Origin: Halobacillus sp. A1 | Lineage (GTDB): Bacteria > Bacillota > Bacilli > Bacillales > Halobacillaceae | Length of the DNA: 64,000 bases | Direction: 5' to 3' | Assembly: GCF_024189295.1 (NCBI RefSeq) | Contig: NZ_JAIZEN010000001.1 | Span: 372,001 to 436,000, forward strand | Shown: piece after piece, positions 51,004 through 59,642 of the stretch | Layout: every line of letters begins with the position of its first letter | Numbering within the stretch: the first letter of the stretch is position 1 | Translations under genes and position numbers: made by a program | Notes under the pieces: generated by a model | Databases searched by the model: none | The model's input: only the letters and a program-made list of their open reading frames with translations | What the model was told of the DNA's origin: nothing

Positions 51004-52380
51004 ATGGATAAGAACAGCACAGTTATTGAAAAATCATTGACAGCATTATTAGAAGATGAGAGCTTCTTGCCTGATTTGCAGGCCCAAACGAGAGAGCAGG
51101 CCTTTAAATCTTTAGTAGCTATCCTCTCAACACCGAACCATATACATAAATCATTTCTAAGAGTAGCTCTTGAGAATGGAACGATCGTTCGAATTCCATC
51201 TTTCAGGGTCCAGCATAATGATACTCTGGGTCCATACAAAGGCGGGATTCGTTTCCATGAAACAGTAAATGAAGTCGAGGTTGCGAATTTCGCTCGCCTG
51301 ATGACCCTTAAAAACTCACTCCACGAATTGCCTTTTGGAGGAGGTAAGGGCGGGGTTATTATAAACCCGAGAGAGTATAGTGTGAAAGAGCTGAATTTGA
51401 TATGTAAAAAGTATGTCCAATATTTCAATGATATATTAGGTCCCGATAAAGATATTCCGGCTCCAGACGCTGGAACAGGGGAGCGGGAAATGGATTGGAT
51501 GATGGCTGAGTATAAAAACATTCATCCCGGGCAGCCTTACCGGGGCAGTTTTACGGGGAAAAGCATTATTAATGGTGGCTCACTGGGGCGGAAAGAAGCG
51601 ACAGGAAGAGGTGTTTACTTTACCTTCCGATATATGATGTACGACTTTTTGCGTGAGCAGAAGAAGTGGCTCAGCGAGCAGGATAATAAGTTCGCTGAAA
51701 CAGCGTTAAGCAAGGCGGATCGAAAACTGACAGTAGCTGTTCAAGGTTTTGGAAACCTGGGTTCTGTTGCGGCACATGAAGCTTTCAAATGTAACTATCT
51801 TCAGAACCAAGTTGTAGCAATCAGCGATCACAATGTCATGCTTTACAATTCTGATGGCTTAGATGTACCTGCACTATCAAAATATGCGGATGAACACAAC
51901 GGGGATCTCCCAACCACAGAAGATGAGTTAGCTGAAAACCATATAAAGGCCACCATTAAGGAAAGAGACGACTTATTAGAAATTGATGTTGATGTACTGA
52001 TCATGGCGGCGTTAGAAAACCAAATCCATGAAGATAATATGGAGAAAATCAAAGCGGAAATTATTGTGGAAGGGGCGAATGCTCCTGTAACAGAAACCGC
52101 AGATAATTACCTCAGTGAACGTGGAGTTCTGATCATTCCTGATATACTAGCCAATGCCGGAGGTGTGATCGTATCCTATCTGGAGTGGAAACAGGGGAGA
52201 GAAACGGAGTTCTATAAGGAAGAACAAATTTATGAGCTTTTATTCGATAGGATGCAGCATACGATGGATACGATTTTACCTCAGTTTTTCGGTGATCCAT
52301 TCCCTCTAAGGCAAAATTGTTATATTCATTCGGTTATGAAATTATCAACAGTATTATTTCGTCAAGGTAAATTGTATTAA
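51004..52380 (+). CDS. Glu/Leu/Phe/Val-type dehydrogenase, glutamate dehydrogenase
   Basis: A 458-residue hexameric-type amino acid dehydrogenase. The substrate domain has LGPYKGGIRFHETVNEVEVA, LKNSLHELPFGGGKGGVIIN with the catalytic Lys, and IPAPDAGTGEREMDWMMAEY; the NAD(P) domain has VAVQGFGNLGSVAAHEAF and VEGANAPVTETADN, then IPDILANAGGVIVSYLEW. It interconverts glutamate and 2-oxoglutarate. It is slightly longer than RocG/GudB because of an insertion around FLREQKKWLSEQDNKF. ATG 51004 is 7 nt from GAGGGG; ATG 50998 is too close. Confidence 0.9.
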   Translation: MDKNSTVIEKSLTALLEDESFLPDLQAQTREQAFKSLVAILSTPNHIHKSFLRVALENGTIVRIPSFRVQHNDTLGPYKGGIRFHETVNEVEVANFARLMTLKNSLHELPFGGGKGGVIINPREYSVKELNLICKKYVQYFNDILGPDKDIPAPDAGTGEREMDWMMAEYKNIHPGQPYRGSFTGKSIINGGSLGRKEATGRGVYFTFRYMMYDFLREQKKWLSEQDNKFAETALSKADRKLTVAVQGFGNLGSVAAHEAFKCNYLQNQVVAISDHNVMLYNSDGLDVPALSKYADEHNGDLPTTEDELAENHIKATIKERDDLLEIDVDVLIMAALENQIHEDNMEKIKAEIIVEGANAPVTETADNYLSERGVLIIPDILANAGGVIVSYLEWKQGRETEFYKEEQIYELLFDRMQHTMDTILPQFFGDPFPLRQNCYIHSVMKLSTVLFRQGKLY

Positions 52381-52387
52381 ATTAAAG

Positions 52388-52421
52388 TGGCTGCCCCATG
52401 ATAAAGGGGAGCCATTTTTTT
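52388..52421 (+). terminator. Intrinsic terminator after glutamate dehydrogenase
   Basis: TGGCT-CCCC pairs with GGGG-AGCCA (one bulged G) around ATGATAAA, then seven T. Confidence 0.82.
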
Positions 52422-52448
52422 GTGGTTAATTTCAATCAAACAATAATC

Positions 52449-52477
52449 TTGACGTAGAATGCTTTAGCTTGTATGCT
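52449..52477 (+). promoter_or_regulatory. Sigma-A promoter of the cystine ABC operon
   Basis: TTGACG (52449-52454), a 17-bp spacer and TATGCT (52472-52477) match the sigma-A form and lie about 60 bp before the TcyA-like start. Confidence 0.6.
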
Positions 52478-52535
52478 CTATAAGTCTATAATTCCGATGT
52501 GTTTTATAGGGATTAAATATCAAAGGGGTTATTTT

Positions 52536-53354
52536 ATGAAAAAGTATGCATTTCTATCTATTGCGGCATTATTTATCATTGTTTTATCTGCTTGTGGATC
52601 AAGCGATTCAGAAGGTGGAGAAGATACCTCCTCATCAGAAGGTGGGAGCTTGCTAGAACAGATAAAGGAGGAGGGTGTTCTTACGGTTGGAACTGAAGGA
52701 ACTTATGCGCCCTATACCTTTCATGACGATAACGACGAACTGACTGGATATGATGTCGAAGTAGCGAAAGAAATTGGCGAGCGTATGGATGTCGAAGTAG
52801 AATTTGAAGAGACCAAATGGGACTCTATGTTTGCCGGTTTAAATAGTGAGCGTTTTGATATGATCGCAAACCAGGTTGGGATTCAGCCGGATCGTGAGGA
52901 AAAATACAGCTTCTCTGAACCGTACACGTATACCTCCGCAGTACTCGTTGCCAAAAGTGATAACGAAGAAATAAAAAGCTTTGATGACTTAGAGGGAGCC
53001 TCATCCGCACAATCCTTAACGAGTAATTATGCGGATATTGCTAAACAATATGGTGCGGAAATAGAGAGTGTCGAAGGGTTTACTCCTGCTATGGAATTAT
53101 TAAACAACGATCGAGTGGATGCAACTGTTAATGATCGTTTATCTGTACTGGATTACTTAAATCAAAAAGACGGTAATTCTCAAGTTGAAATTGTTGATCA
53201 AGAAGACGATGCTTCAGAAACAGCTATGATGTTCCGTCAGGACAATCCGGAACTAGTAGAAGCCGTCAATGATGCTTTAGAAGAGATGAGAGAAGATGGC
53301 ACACTAGAAGAAATATCTAATGAGTGGTTTGATGAAGATGTATCTGTCCAGTAG
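52536..53354 (+). CDS. tcyA: Cystine-binding lipoprotein, TcyA-like
   Basis: A 272-residue ABC solute-binding lipoprotein. The signal peptide ends in the lipobox LSAC with Cys20, followed by a Ser/Gly/Glu linker. The binding domain starts LLEQIKEEGVLTVGTEGTYA and includes YDVEVAKEIGERM, WDSMFAGLNSERFDMIANQV, the SAQSLTSNYADIAKQYGAE segment and NDRLSVLDYLN, closely following B. subtilis TcyA. The start at ATG 52536 follows AAAGGGG; the frame extends upstream without a signal sequence. First gene of a three-gene uptake operon. Confidence 0.9.
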   Translation: MKKYAFLSIAALFIIVLSACGSSDSEGGEDTSSSEGGSLLEQIKEEGVLTVGTEGTYAPYTFHDDNDELTGYDVEVAKEIGERMDVEVEFEETKWDSMFAGLNSERFDMIANQVGIQPDREEKYSFSEPYTYTSAVLVAKSDNEEIKSFDDLEGASSAQSLTSNYADIAKQYGAEIESVEGFTPAMELLNNDRVDATVNDRLSVLDYLNQKDGNSQVEIVDQEDDASETAMMFRQDNPELVEAVNDALEEMREDGTLEEISNEWFDEDVSVQ

Positions 53355-54036
53355 TTTTTTCAGTTCAGAAAATATAGCTATTTTACAAGACTCCTTTATA
53401 CCTTTGTTAAAAGGAGTCTTGTCTTATACTATCCCTCTAACTTTAATATCTTTTGTGATCGGGCTATTCATCGCAGTAGTTACTGCTGTATTCCGTATTT
53501 CTGGTATAAAAATTTTGGCGGGTATAGCCAGGGTCTATGTATCCATTATCCGGGGTACTCCGTTACTTGTTCAATTATTCATTGTGTTTTTTGGTTTGGG
53601 GAATCTCGGGGTTGATTTTTTGAAATTCGAGCCATTCACTGGGACCATTATAGCCTTTTCACTCAATACGGGAGCCTATGCTTCTGAGATTATAAGGGCT
53701 TCCATATTATCTATTGAAAAAGGGCAGTGGGAAGCTTCATCTTCTATAGGGATGTCTTATTTTCAATCTTTAAAAAGGGTCATACTGCCTCAGGCAACAA
53801 GGGTTTCCATCCCTCCACTCTCTAATTCATTTATAGGATTAGTCAAGGAAACCTCTCTTGCTTCTACGATACTAGTAAGTGAAATGTTTAGAAAAGCACA
53901 AGAAATTGTTGCGACTACGTATACACCTCTATTAGTTTATGTTGAAGCGGCAGCGATCTATTGGGTGATTTGTTTTATATTATCCCTTATTCAAGACCGT
54001 ATCGAAACTCGTTTAAACCGTTATGTTAAAACGTAA
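53338..54036 (+). CDS. tcyB: Cystine ABC transporter permease, TcyB-like
   Basis: A 232-residue His/Glu/Gln-type amino acid permease with five membrane segments. The conserved VYVSIIRGTPLLVQLFIVFF and the EAA loop GQWEASSSIGMSYFQSLKRV, then ILPQATRVSIPPLSNSFIGL, define the family. It overlaps the TcyA-like gene; candidates are ATG 53320, 53332 and 53338, none with a strong ribosome site, so translation is probably coupled. ATG 53338 gives the most usual N-terminus. Confidence 0.88.
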   Translation: MYLSSSFFSSENIAILQDSFIPLLKGVLSYTIPLTLISFVIGLFIAVVTAVFRISGIKILAGIARVYVSIIRGTPLLVQLFIVFFGLGNLGVDFLKFEPFTGTIIAFSLNTGAYASEIIRASILSIEKGQWEASSSIGMSYFQSLKRVILPQATRVSIPPLSNSFIGLVKETSLASTILVSEMFRKAQEIVATTYTPLLVYVEAAAIYWVICFILSLIQDRIETRLNRYVKT

Positions 54037-54048
54037 GGAGAATTCTTT

Positions 54049-54786
54049 ATGATAAGTACACAGAAAATATCTAAACAATTCGGTGACTTGGTCGTTCTTA
54101 AAGATATTGATTTGGAAGTGGAAAAAGGAAAAGTGGTCGTCGTGATCGGACCCTCCGGATCCGGTAAAACAACACTTCTAAGGTGTCTGAATCTGCTTGA
54201 GCAGCCTGAAAGTGGTTTAATCAGCATCGATCAACAATCGATTGATTTTGGGAAAAAATTATCCAAAAAGGAAATTCGCAGCTTTAGAAAGAAATCTGGG
54301 ATGGTATTTCAGACGTATAATTTGTTTCCCCACTTCACTGCGCTTCAGAATGTGATGGAAGGGCCAGTCACTGTACAAAAAGTTAATAAAACAGAAGCAA
54401 AAAAAAGAGCGGCCGAGCTTTTAACGAAAGTTGGATTGAAAGAAAAAATAGATGTTTTCCCTTACCAGCTTTCAGGCGGCCAGCAGCAGCGTGTTGGGAT
54501 TGCACGTGCCATGGCTATAGATCCAAAAGTCATGTTATTTGATGAACCTACTTCTGCACTTGACCCTGAGCTTGTGGGAGAGGTATTGCTCGTTATGAAA
54601 GATCTTGCTAAAGAAGGAAGAACTATGGTCGTTGTAACTCATGAAATGAAGTTCGCTAAAGAAGTAGCCGATGAAGTTATTTTTATGGACGAAGGGAAGA
54701 TCATTGAGAGAGGCGAACCTGTGGATCTATTTGAACGCCCAAAAGAAGAGCGCACGAAAAAATTCTTAAACCTTATTAATCAATAA
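54049..54786 (+). CDS. tcyC: Cystine ABC transporter ATPase, TcyC-like
   Basis: A 245-residue ABC ATPase of the polar amino acid type. Walker A is [20 protein letters not shown], the Q-loop [17 protein letters not shown], signature [17 protein letters not shown], Walker [21 protein letters not shown], and the H-loop [12 protein letters not shown]. It starts 12 bp after the permease behind AAGGAGAATT, completing the operon, and is followed by a terminator. Confidence 0.92.
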   Translation: MISTQKISKQFGDLVVLKDIDLEVEKGKVVVVIGPSGSGKTTLLRCLNLLEQPESGLISIDQQSIDFGKKLSKKEIRSFRKKSGMVFQTYNLFPHFTALQNVMEGPVTVQKVNKTEAKKRAAELLTKVGLKEKIDVFPYQLSGGQQQRVGIARAMAIDPKVMLFDEPTSALDPELVGEVLLVMKDLAKEGRTMVVVTHEMKFAKEVADEVIFMDEGKIIERGEPVDLFERPKEERTKKFLNLINQ

Positions 54787-54790
54787 ATCA

Positions 54791-54817
54791 AAGGCACCTA
54801 TGCTTAGGTGCTTTTTT
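54791..54817 (+). terminator. Intrinsic terminator of the cystine operon
   Basis: GCACCTA (54794-54800) and TAGGTGC (54805-54811) pair around TGCT, followed by TTTTTT. Confidence 0.85.
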
Positions 54818-55253
54818 AGAAGGTTATTTACTTTATCAAATGAATTTCTTCTATTAAAATAGCTGTATTATTAAAAGTTGTGGATTTTTTTAATGGGGGT
54901 AATTCAACAATCCTAATGGAAACGTAATGAACGGCCCATGAACTGGCGGAGATAAAGGAAACACGAAGAACGGAGTGATTCGATGTTGACTTATCGTACA
55001 GAAGTGAAGGAAGTCTCAGTAGCCGCTGTGTAAGAGATGGGATGACAGTACATGGTGAGATTCCGCAGGGCGTTAGTGTACCGAGGAAGCTCACCGTACG
55101 CTCATCGAAAGCGAGTGATTTCCCGGACCTTCAATATCTATTTTAAGGAACGGAAACTACCCAGATAACTTCCATATAATATGAAACAATCCACACTGAA
55201 ATTATGGAACCAAAAAAATCAATAACCACCCTACAGCAAAAGAGGTTTTTGTC
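54818..55253 (+). repeat. Non-coding 436-base gap with a probable dispersed Bacillaceae intergenic repeat
   Basis: No gene is visible. Positions about 54925-55135 are more GC-rich than the flanks, with segments such as GGCGGAGATAAAGGAAACAC, GATTCCGCAGGG and CGAAAGCGAGTGATTTCC. From memory these resemble intergenic repeats scattered in halophilic Bacillaceae genomes. Short complementary segments suggest a folded transcript. A tail at 55177-55203 (ATATGAA then TCCACACTGAAATT) has a partial copy near 37963-37988. Confidence 0.5.
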
Positions 55254-56321
55254 ATGAAACTAGTACATAGCAATATTCTCCAGTTCCGAGGAACCCATTA
55301 TGATTTCGGGTATATACAGGGAGAACAGTTGAAACATTCATTAACCGTGAAAAATCGGGAAAAACAGTGGAGGGTCCGTAAACCAAGGTTCATCGTAAAG
55401 GAGTCAGAAGTAAAACATGCGATTACACGCTTTGCACCTGGACTCTGGGAGGAACTGAAAGGCTTGCGTGATGCACTTGAATGGCCAATGGATCGGGTGA
55501 TGATGGAGTTCGGCGGATACCGCATAGACTACAAAAAGTCGGGATGCTCCATCATGACGGGAGACGGCTACCTCATAAGAAATTATGATTATATGCCCAA
55601 AACATATGAAGGAAGGTATTCATTTTTCCAGCCTACTGATGGGGGCTATGCAATTGCCGGCCCGACCCAGCGAATAACAGGGAGAATGGACGGGATGAAT
55701 GAACATGGTCTCACAATGGGATATAACTTCATGCATCGTAAAAAACCAGGAGACGGTTTTATCTGCTGCATGATCGGGCGGTTGATCCTGGAGTCTTGTG
55801 CTAACGTGAAAGAAGCAGTCGATATGCTGAAGGAAATACCGCACCGTCATTCTTTCAGCTATATTGTATTTGATCCCAGCAACCAAACCTACGTCATTGA
55901 GGCTTCTCCACGCGGAGTCGAAGTGAGAGAGTCCAACGTGTGTACGAACCATTTTGAAAAAATGAAGAAAGAGAATCGTAACCATCTCGTAGACTCAATG
56001 AAACGACTCGATGCTATAAATGAGGCTAGAAGCCAATTACATGGAGCTTATGATGCGTTTCGTCTCATGAATGATACAGATCGAGGAGTTTTCTCTAAGC
56101 AATATAGTAACTGGGCGGGTACCATCCATACTTCTGGATATCTTCCCAAAGAGCTGAAAGCATGGTTTGCGCTTGGGGGAGATCAGCAGCCTGTAGAGTT
56201 TGATTTTAAAAAATGGTTAGCTGGAGAAGATATTTCAGATGAAGTTATTACAGGTGAAGTAGATACTGATATTCCTTTTGTCCATATGGACGAAGGAGCT
56301 TATTGGACAGGACGCAAATAA
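55254..56321 (+). CDS. C45-family acyltransferase / linear amide C-N hydrolase
   Basis: A 355-residue Ntn-hydrolase-like protein of the acyl-CoA:6-aminopenicillanate acyltransferase (peptidase C45) family. The likely nucleophile is Cys98 in KKSGCSIMTGDG, followed by the usual LIRNYDYMP and later GRMDGMNEHGLTMGYNFM, and IVFDPSNQTYVIEASPRGVE. In this family the N-terminal part can be cleaved to free the Cys; here the Cys is internal, as in many bacterial members. It may cleave or transfer acyl groups on amides; substrate unknown. Monocistronic, ended by a strong terminator. Confidence 0.83.
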   Translation: MKLVHSNILQFRGTHYDFGYIQGEQLKHSLTVKNREKQWRVRKPRFIVKESEVKHAITRFAPGLWEELKGLRDALEWPMDRVMMEFGGYRIDYKKSGCSIMTGDGYLIRNYDYMPKTYEGRYSFFQPTDGGYAIAGPTQRITGRMDGMNEHGLTMGYNFMHRKKPGDGFICCMIGRLILESCANVKEAVDMLKEIPHRHSFSYIVFDPSNQTYVIEASPRGVEVRESNVCTNHFEKMKKENRNHLVDSMKRLDAINEARSQLHGAYDAFRLMNDTDRGVFSKQYSNWAGTIHTSGYLPKELKAWFALGGDQQPVEFDFKKWLAGEDISDEVITGEVDTDIPFVHMDEGAYWTGRK

Positions 56322-56325
56322 TGTG

Positions 56326-56354
56326 AAACGCACTCATCACGAGTGCGTTTTTTT
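56326..56354 (+). terminator. Intrinsic terminator after the C45 gene
   Basis: AAACGCACTC and GAGTGCGTTT form a perfect 10-bp stem around ATCAC, followed by T. Confidence 0.88.
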
Positions 56355-56629
56355 GATATGAGGAGGGTAGTGTAGAAGTATAGATACGATAGCGGGGCAT
56401 TTACCTGGTAGCGATTATGAGAAATCAAGTGAAATCAGGCTAAAGAAAAACTTCGAATAAACGATATTTAAGGCACTTTAATTTTTTGACTTTTTTCTCT
56501 GCTTAACTGATTTTGTGCAAATGAACTAGGGAACGGGTATGTTAACCTATTGTTTAAAACCCCGTCTCATTGTAATCGCAGCGATAGTCAATTTGAATAG
56601 AAGTATAACGTATGAAGGGGGAGGTTCTT
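56355..56629 (+). other. Leader region before the glycerate kinase gene
   Basis: With the terminator this makes a 308-base gap. It is AT-rich and must hold the glycerate kinase promoter, but I see no clear -35/-10 pair. No small gene or conserved RNA element was recognised. Confidence 0.4.
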
Positions 56630-57760
56630 ATGAAAGTTTTATTCGCACCGGACTCATTTAAAGGCAGTATGTCGTCGACCGCAGCGTCTAAGGTTATGGA
56701 AAGAGCATTCCAATCTGTCGACCCTTTGATTGAAACCGCAATTAAACCGATGGCGGATGGAGGGGAAGGGACGCTTTCCGCTATGGTAAATGCGATAGAA
56801 GGGGATATGGTGGAACTTGAATGCACGGGGCCGCTCGGAGAAAGAAGAACAGCTGGATACTTAGAAATTGGGAGTAAAACAGCTGTAATCGAGGGTGCTG
56901 AAATTGCTGGTTTACCACTCGTACCCGAAGAACAAAAAAATCCAGATTACACGACGACCTACGGCATCGGGGAAGTCATTTTACATGCTCTTGATCGTGG
57001 CAATAAGAAGCTCGTTCTAGCTTTGGGAGGAAGCTCTTCAAACGATGGAGGGTTGGGAGTCTTTCAAGCTTTGGGAATGCGTGCATACGATGCAGATGGT
57101 CAGACTATAGGCTGCTTTGGGAAGGATGTCATGAAAGTAGATAGCGTAGATTTTACTTCTCTCGACCCTAGATTGAAAGATACGACCATTCGTGTAGCAT
57201 GCGATGTCGACAATCCTTTAACAGGATCTCATGGTGCCACTTATGTGTATGGTCCACAAAAAGGTGCCACCGAAAAACAAGTCGAAGAGTATGATCAAGC
57301 TTTAGAACATTTCGGGCGATTGGTTGAAGAGGCCTTGGGTGGCAATTTCTCGTGTAAAAAAGGAGCGGGGGCCGCTGGTGGATTAGGCTTCGCCTTTTTA
57401 GCTTTGGGGGGCCGGCTGTACTCTGGAGCTGAGCTCGTTTCCGATGCTATTCAATTAGAAGAGGCAGTGAAAAATTCAGATATGATTATTACGGGAGAAG
57501 GACAAAGTGATGTCCAAACGCTTTACGGTAAAGCTCCAGGGTATGTTGCAAAGCTAGCTAAAGAAAATGGCAAGCCTGTTATTCTTTTATCTGGAAGCCT
57601 GGATGGACCTATGAATGAACTTAACACAATTTTTTCTGGGTGTTTTTCGATTGTTCCTGGTCCTAGATCCTTAGGAAATTGTATAGAAAATGGAGAAGAA
57701 TATTTGTTCGAAGCTTGCAGACAAATGGCTCATTTGATTTGGACATTTTTACAGAAGTGA
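56630..57760 (+). CDS. glxK: Glycerate kinase, type II (GlxK/GarK family)
   Basis: A 376-residue kinase that makes phosphoglycerate from glycerate. The family N-terminus VLFAPDSFKGSMSSTAASKV and IKPMADGGEGTLSAMV are present, as are ALGGSSSNDGGLGVFQALG, the VACDVDNPLTGSHGAT segment and KKGAGAAGGLGFAFLALGG, then IITGEGQSDVQTLYGKAPGY. ATG 56630 lies behind GGGGGAGG; the frame begins at 56612. It stands alone, without a nearby hydroxypyruvate reductase or glycerate transporter. Confidence 0.93.
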   Translation: MKVLFAPDSFKGSMSSTAASKVMERAFQSVDPLIETAIKPMADGGEGTLSAMVNAIEGDMVELECTGPLGERRTAGYLEIGSKTAVIEGAEIAGLPLVPEEQKNPDYTTTYGIGEVILHALDRGNKKLVLALGGSSSNDGGLGVFQALGMRAYDADGQTIGCFGKDVMKVDSVDFTSLDPRLKDTTIRVACDVDNPLTGSHGATYVYGPQKGATEKQVEEYDQALEHFGRLVEEALGGNFSCKKGAGAAGGLGFAFLALGGRLYSGAELVSDAIQLEEAVKNSDMIITGEGQSDVQTLYGKAPGYVAKLAKENGKPVILLSGSLDGPMNELNTIFSGCFSIVPGPRSLGNCIENGEEYLFEACRQMAHLIWTFLQK

Positions 57761-58126
57761 TGGATAACTAGATGGGGGAGGGTTCCATATAAGTGTTTAG
57801 GTTATCCTTGGAAAATCAATTGTTAAGAGCTCTCATTAGAGGCATTACCGCTAATATCGTGACAACAGTGTTGTGATGTACCTTCATGTAAAAGAAATTC
57901 AGCTTATTTATGAAAAAATGTTTAACTTATATCGTATTGAGGAACCCTTAACTATAAGTAAAAATTGAAGTTTGATTTTGTCACTTTCTCATGATTTATG
58001 ATATGAAGAATACGTAAGTTAATAAGAATGCAGTTGTGAAGGGCTGTAGAATCACTAGTAGGAAAAGAGCTGGCTTGATGTCAGCTCTTTTTCTTAAGTG
58101 TTGGATTTTAGTAAGGGAGTGGTTTC
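57761..58126 (+). other. Gap of 366 bases with a terminator and one doubtful small ORF
   Basis: Between glycerate kinase and the MNT gene there is no normal gene. A 27-codon frame at 57793-57876 has GGGGGAGGG ten bases before its GTG and would encode MFRLSLENQLLRALIRGITA plus a short tail; support is weak. A terminator lies at 58063-58092. The rest is AT-rich and featureless. Confidence 0.35.
58063..58092 (+). terminator. Intrinsic terminator before the MNT/HEPN pair
   Basis: AAAAGAGCTG and CAGCTCTTTT form a stem around GCTTGATGT, followed by T. Confidence 0.75.
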
Positions 58127-58519
58127 TTGCATGGGAATTTCATTCCTTATATGAGAGCTTTTTTGGTAGAAAAATTAGAACCATCCTTCATTATCCTGTT
58201 CGGCTCTTACTCCAATGGAGCTGAGCGAGGTGAGAGTGACATTGATTTAGCTTTTTGCAGTAATCAGCAACATTCTGTGTATAAGTTGTTTTTGTTGGGG
58301 CAGCAGCTAGCGGATGTAATCGAAGAGGAAGTCCATTTGGTAGATATAAGCAATGCATCATTTACATTTCGGACTCAAATTTTCTCAAGAGGTACGGTGA
58401 TTTATTCAGAGGACGAACGATTACGGATGGAATTACAGATGGGAGCTTACAGCATGTATGCTTTAACAAATGAGGAGCAGGCTGTAATCTCGAATAGTAT
58501 CAATGAAAGAAGGGCCTAA
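58127..58519 (+). CDS. MNT-type nucleotidyltransferase (MntA-like antitoxin)
   Basis: A 130-residue minimal nucleotidyltransferase. The active-site pattern GSX10DXD is intact: Gly26-Ser27 in FGSYSNGAERGESDIDLAF and Asp38/Asp40. MntA proteins neutralise HepT (HEPN) RNases by AMPylating a Tyr next to the catalytic motif. A TTG start at 58127 lies about 6 nt behind AAGGGAGTGG. It is followed by a HEPN-type gene, 1 bp apart, so the pair is one operon. Confidence 0.82.
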   Translation: MHGNFIPYMRAFLVEKLEPSFIILFGSYSNGAERGESDIDLAFCSNQQHSVYKLFLLGQQLADVIEEEVHLVDISNASFTFRTQIFSRGTVIYSEDERLRMELQMGAYSMYALTNEEQAVISNSINERRA

Positions 58520-58520
58520 G

Positions 58521-58925
58521 ATGCATGATGAGGTGATAGTAAGTAAAATTAATTCTATGGAGAGATGTATTCAAAAGGTCTACATTGTGTATGATGGAGA
58601 ACCTGATCACTTACTCGACTCAGTCAAGCAGGACTCGATAGTTCTTAATATTCAACGTGCTTGTAAAGCAGCAATTGATCTGTCCATTCATATCAATGCT
58701 GAATACCATTTCGGCGTGCCCCAGACGTATAAGGACTCATTTGACATTTTATTTGATAAAGGAATAATTGATGATTCTATGAAGGTGAAGGTCAAAAATA
58801 TCGAAGGATTCCGTCATCTGGCCTCAGAAGATTGTAAAAAGATAAATTTGAATAAATTGAAAGTTACTATTGAGAACGATTTAGGGGATTTATCATTATT
58901 GGGCAAACAAATCTTGAATTATTGA
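58521..58925 (+). CDS. HepT-like HEPN protein with degenerate RX4H motif
   Basis: A 134-residue helical protein of the HepT/YutE type (SIVLNIQRACKAAIDLSIHI, VPQTYKDSFDILFDKGII). HepT RNases have R-N-X3-H-X-Y in the last third; here the segment is GFRHLASEDCKKINL: Arg98 is kept, but the catalytic His position is Glu103 and the AMPylated Tyr position is Cys105. RNase activity therefore looks lost. ATG 58521 is preferred; 58503 lies within the upstream gene. Co-transcribed with the intact MNT gene. Confidence 0.78.
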   Translation: MHDEVIVSKINSMERCIQKVYIVYDGEPDHLLDSVKQDSIVLNIQRACKAAIDLSIHINAEYHFGVPQTYKDSFDILFDKGIIDDSMKVKVKNIEGFRHLASEDCKKINLNKLKVTIENDLGDLSLLGKQILNY

Positions 58926-58999
58926 AAAAGCAGACTTACTTGAACTGGCCTCCCATTGTTATACACAATAGGAAGGTGAAGTTCATAGTAGTCTGTTTT
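58926..58999 (+). terminator. Long imperfect terminator stem
   Basis: GCAGACT-TACT-TGAACT pairs with AGTTCA-TAGT-AGTCTG through a long imperfect stem capped around ATTGT-TATAC-ACAAT, ending in a run of eight T. It closes the MNT/HEPN operon facing the DinB gene. Confidence 0.7.
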
Positions 59000-59005
59000 T
59001 TTTGT

Positions 59006-59491
59006 TTATTTAATGTTTTGATAGATTTCCTTCATTTGATTTAAATGTCTGAGTTCATGCCATCCAATGAATTCTACCCACTGTTTAAGATTCAAATCAC
59101 CGAAAGAAGGGTGAGGAAAAGCATATAACTCCAAGGTTTCTTCGTCTTTATTATGAGTGAGGAATAACGTCGCTTCACGGCTTTTCTCCAAGCCATCCTT
59201 TGCCTCCTCTAATGATTGAAACTTCCCTTTAGGTTTGACTGCTTCTGGAGCGTCCACCTTATAATCGCGATTAGTAGTTTTGTGCAAAGGCTTTTCACTA
59301 ACGTCTTTTGGGGTGCCGTCTTTTAAAGCTTCTCCGATTTGATAGCCTACTAATTGCTCCATTAAATTCAAATGTTCTAAAACTTCAAGTATAGACCAGG
59401 AGCTTGAGTCTGGTTTCTTCTTTGCTTCTTCATCATTTAATCCATCGATAAACGTAAGAACTTCATTTCTCTTTTCTTCAATACCGTACAT
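59006..59491 (-). CDS. DinB-family protein
   Basis: A 161-residue DinB/YfiT-like four-helix protein, predicted metal-binding, cytoplasmic. The metal His residues are visible in SILEVLEHLNLMEQLVGYQI (first) and FIGWHELRHLNQMKEIY (last pair), with the family piece KPDSSSWSILEVLEH. The start at ATG 59491 follows AAAGGATGA; the frame opens earlier at 59536 without a site. Members act as thiol-dependent transferases or have unknown roles. Confidence 0.85.
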   Translation of the reverse strand: MYGIEEKRNEVLTFIDGLNDEEAKKKPDSSSWSILEVLEHLNLMEQLVGYQIGEALKDGTPKDVSEKPLHKTTNRDYKVDAPEAVKPKGKFQSLEEAKDGLEKSREATLFLTHNKDEETLELYAFPHPSFGDLNLKQWVEFIGWHELRHLNQMKEIYQNIK

Positions 59492-59642
59492 AAAATAGTC
59501 ATCCTTTCCATTAATAGGATGGTTTGATTTTATCATAGGTTATCCAGGAATTCTTTTCATAGACTTTGATTATGTTCATCATATTTTCACACAACAGTTT
59601 TAGACTAGGAATACAACTTGGCGGGGAACGAGGTATTATAAA

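Noticed and set aside
50973-51521. A 182-codon open frame on the minus strand
   Set aside because: It lies opposite the glutamate dehydrogenase gene, has no ribosome site and no recognisable protein motifs; the plus-strand gene explains the region.
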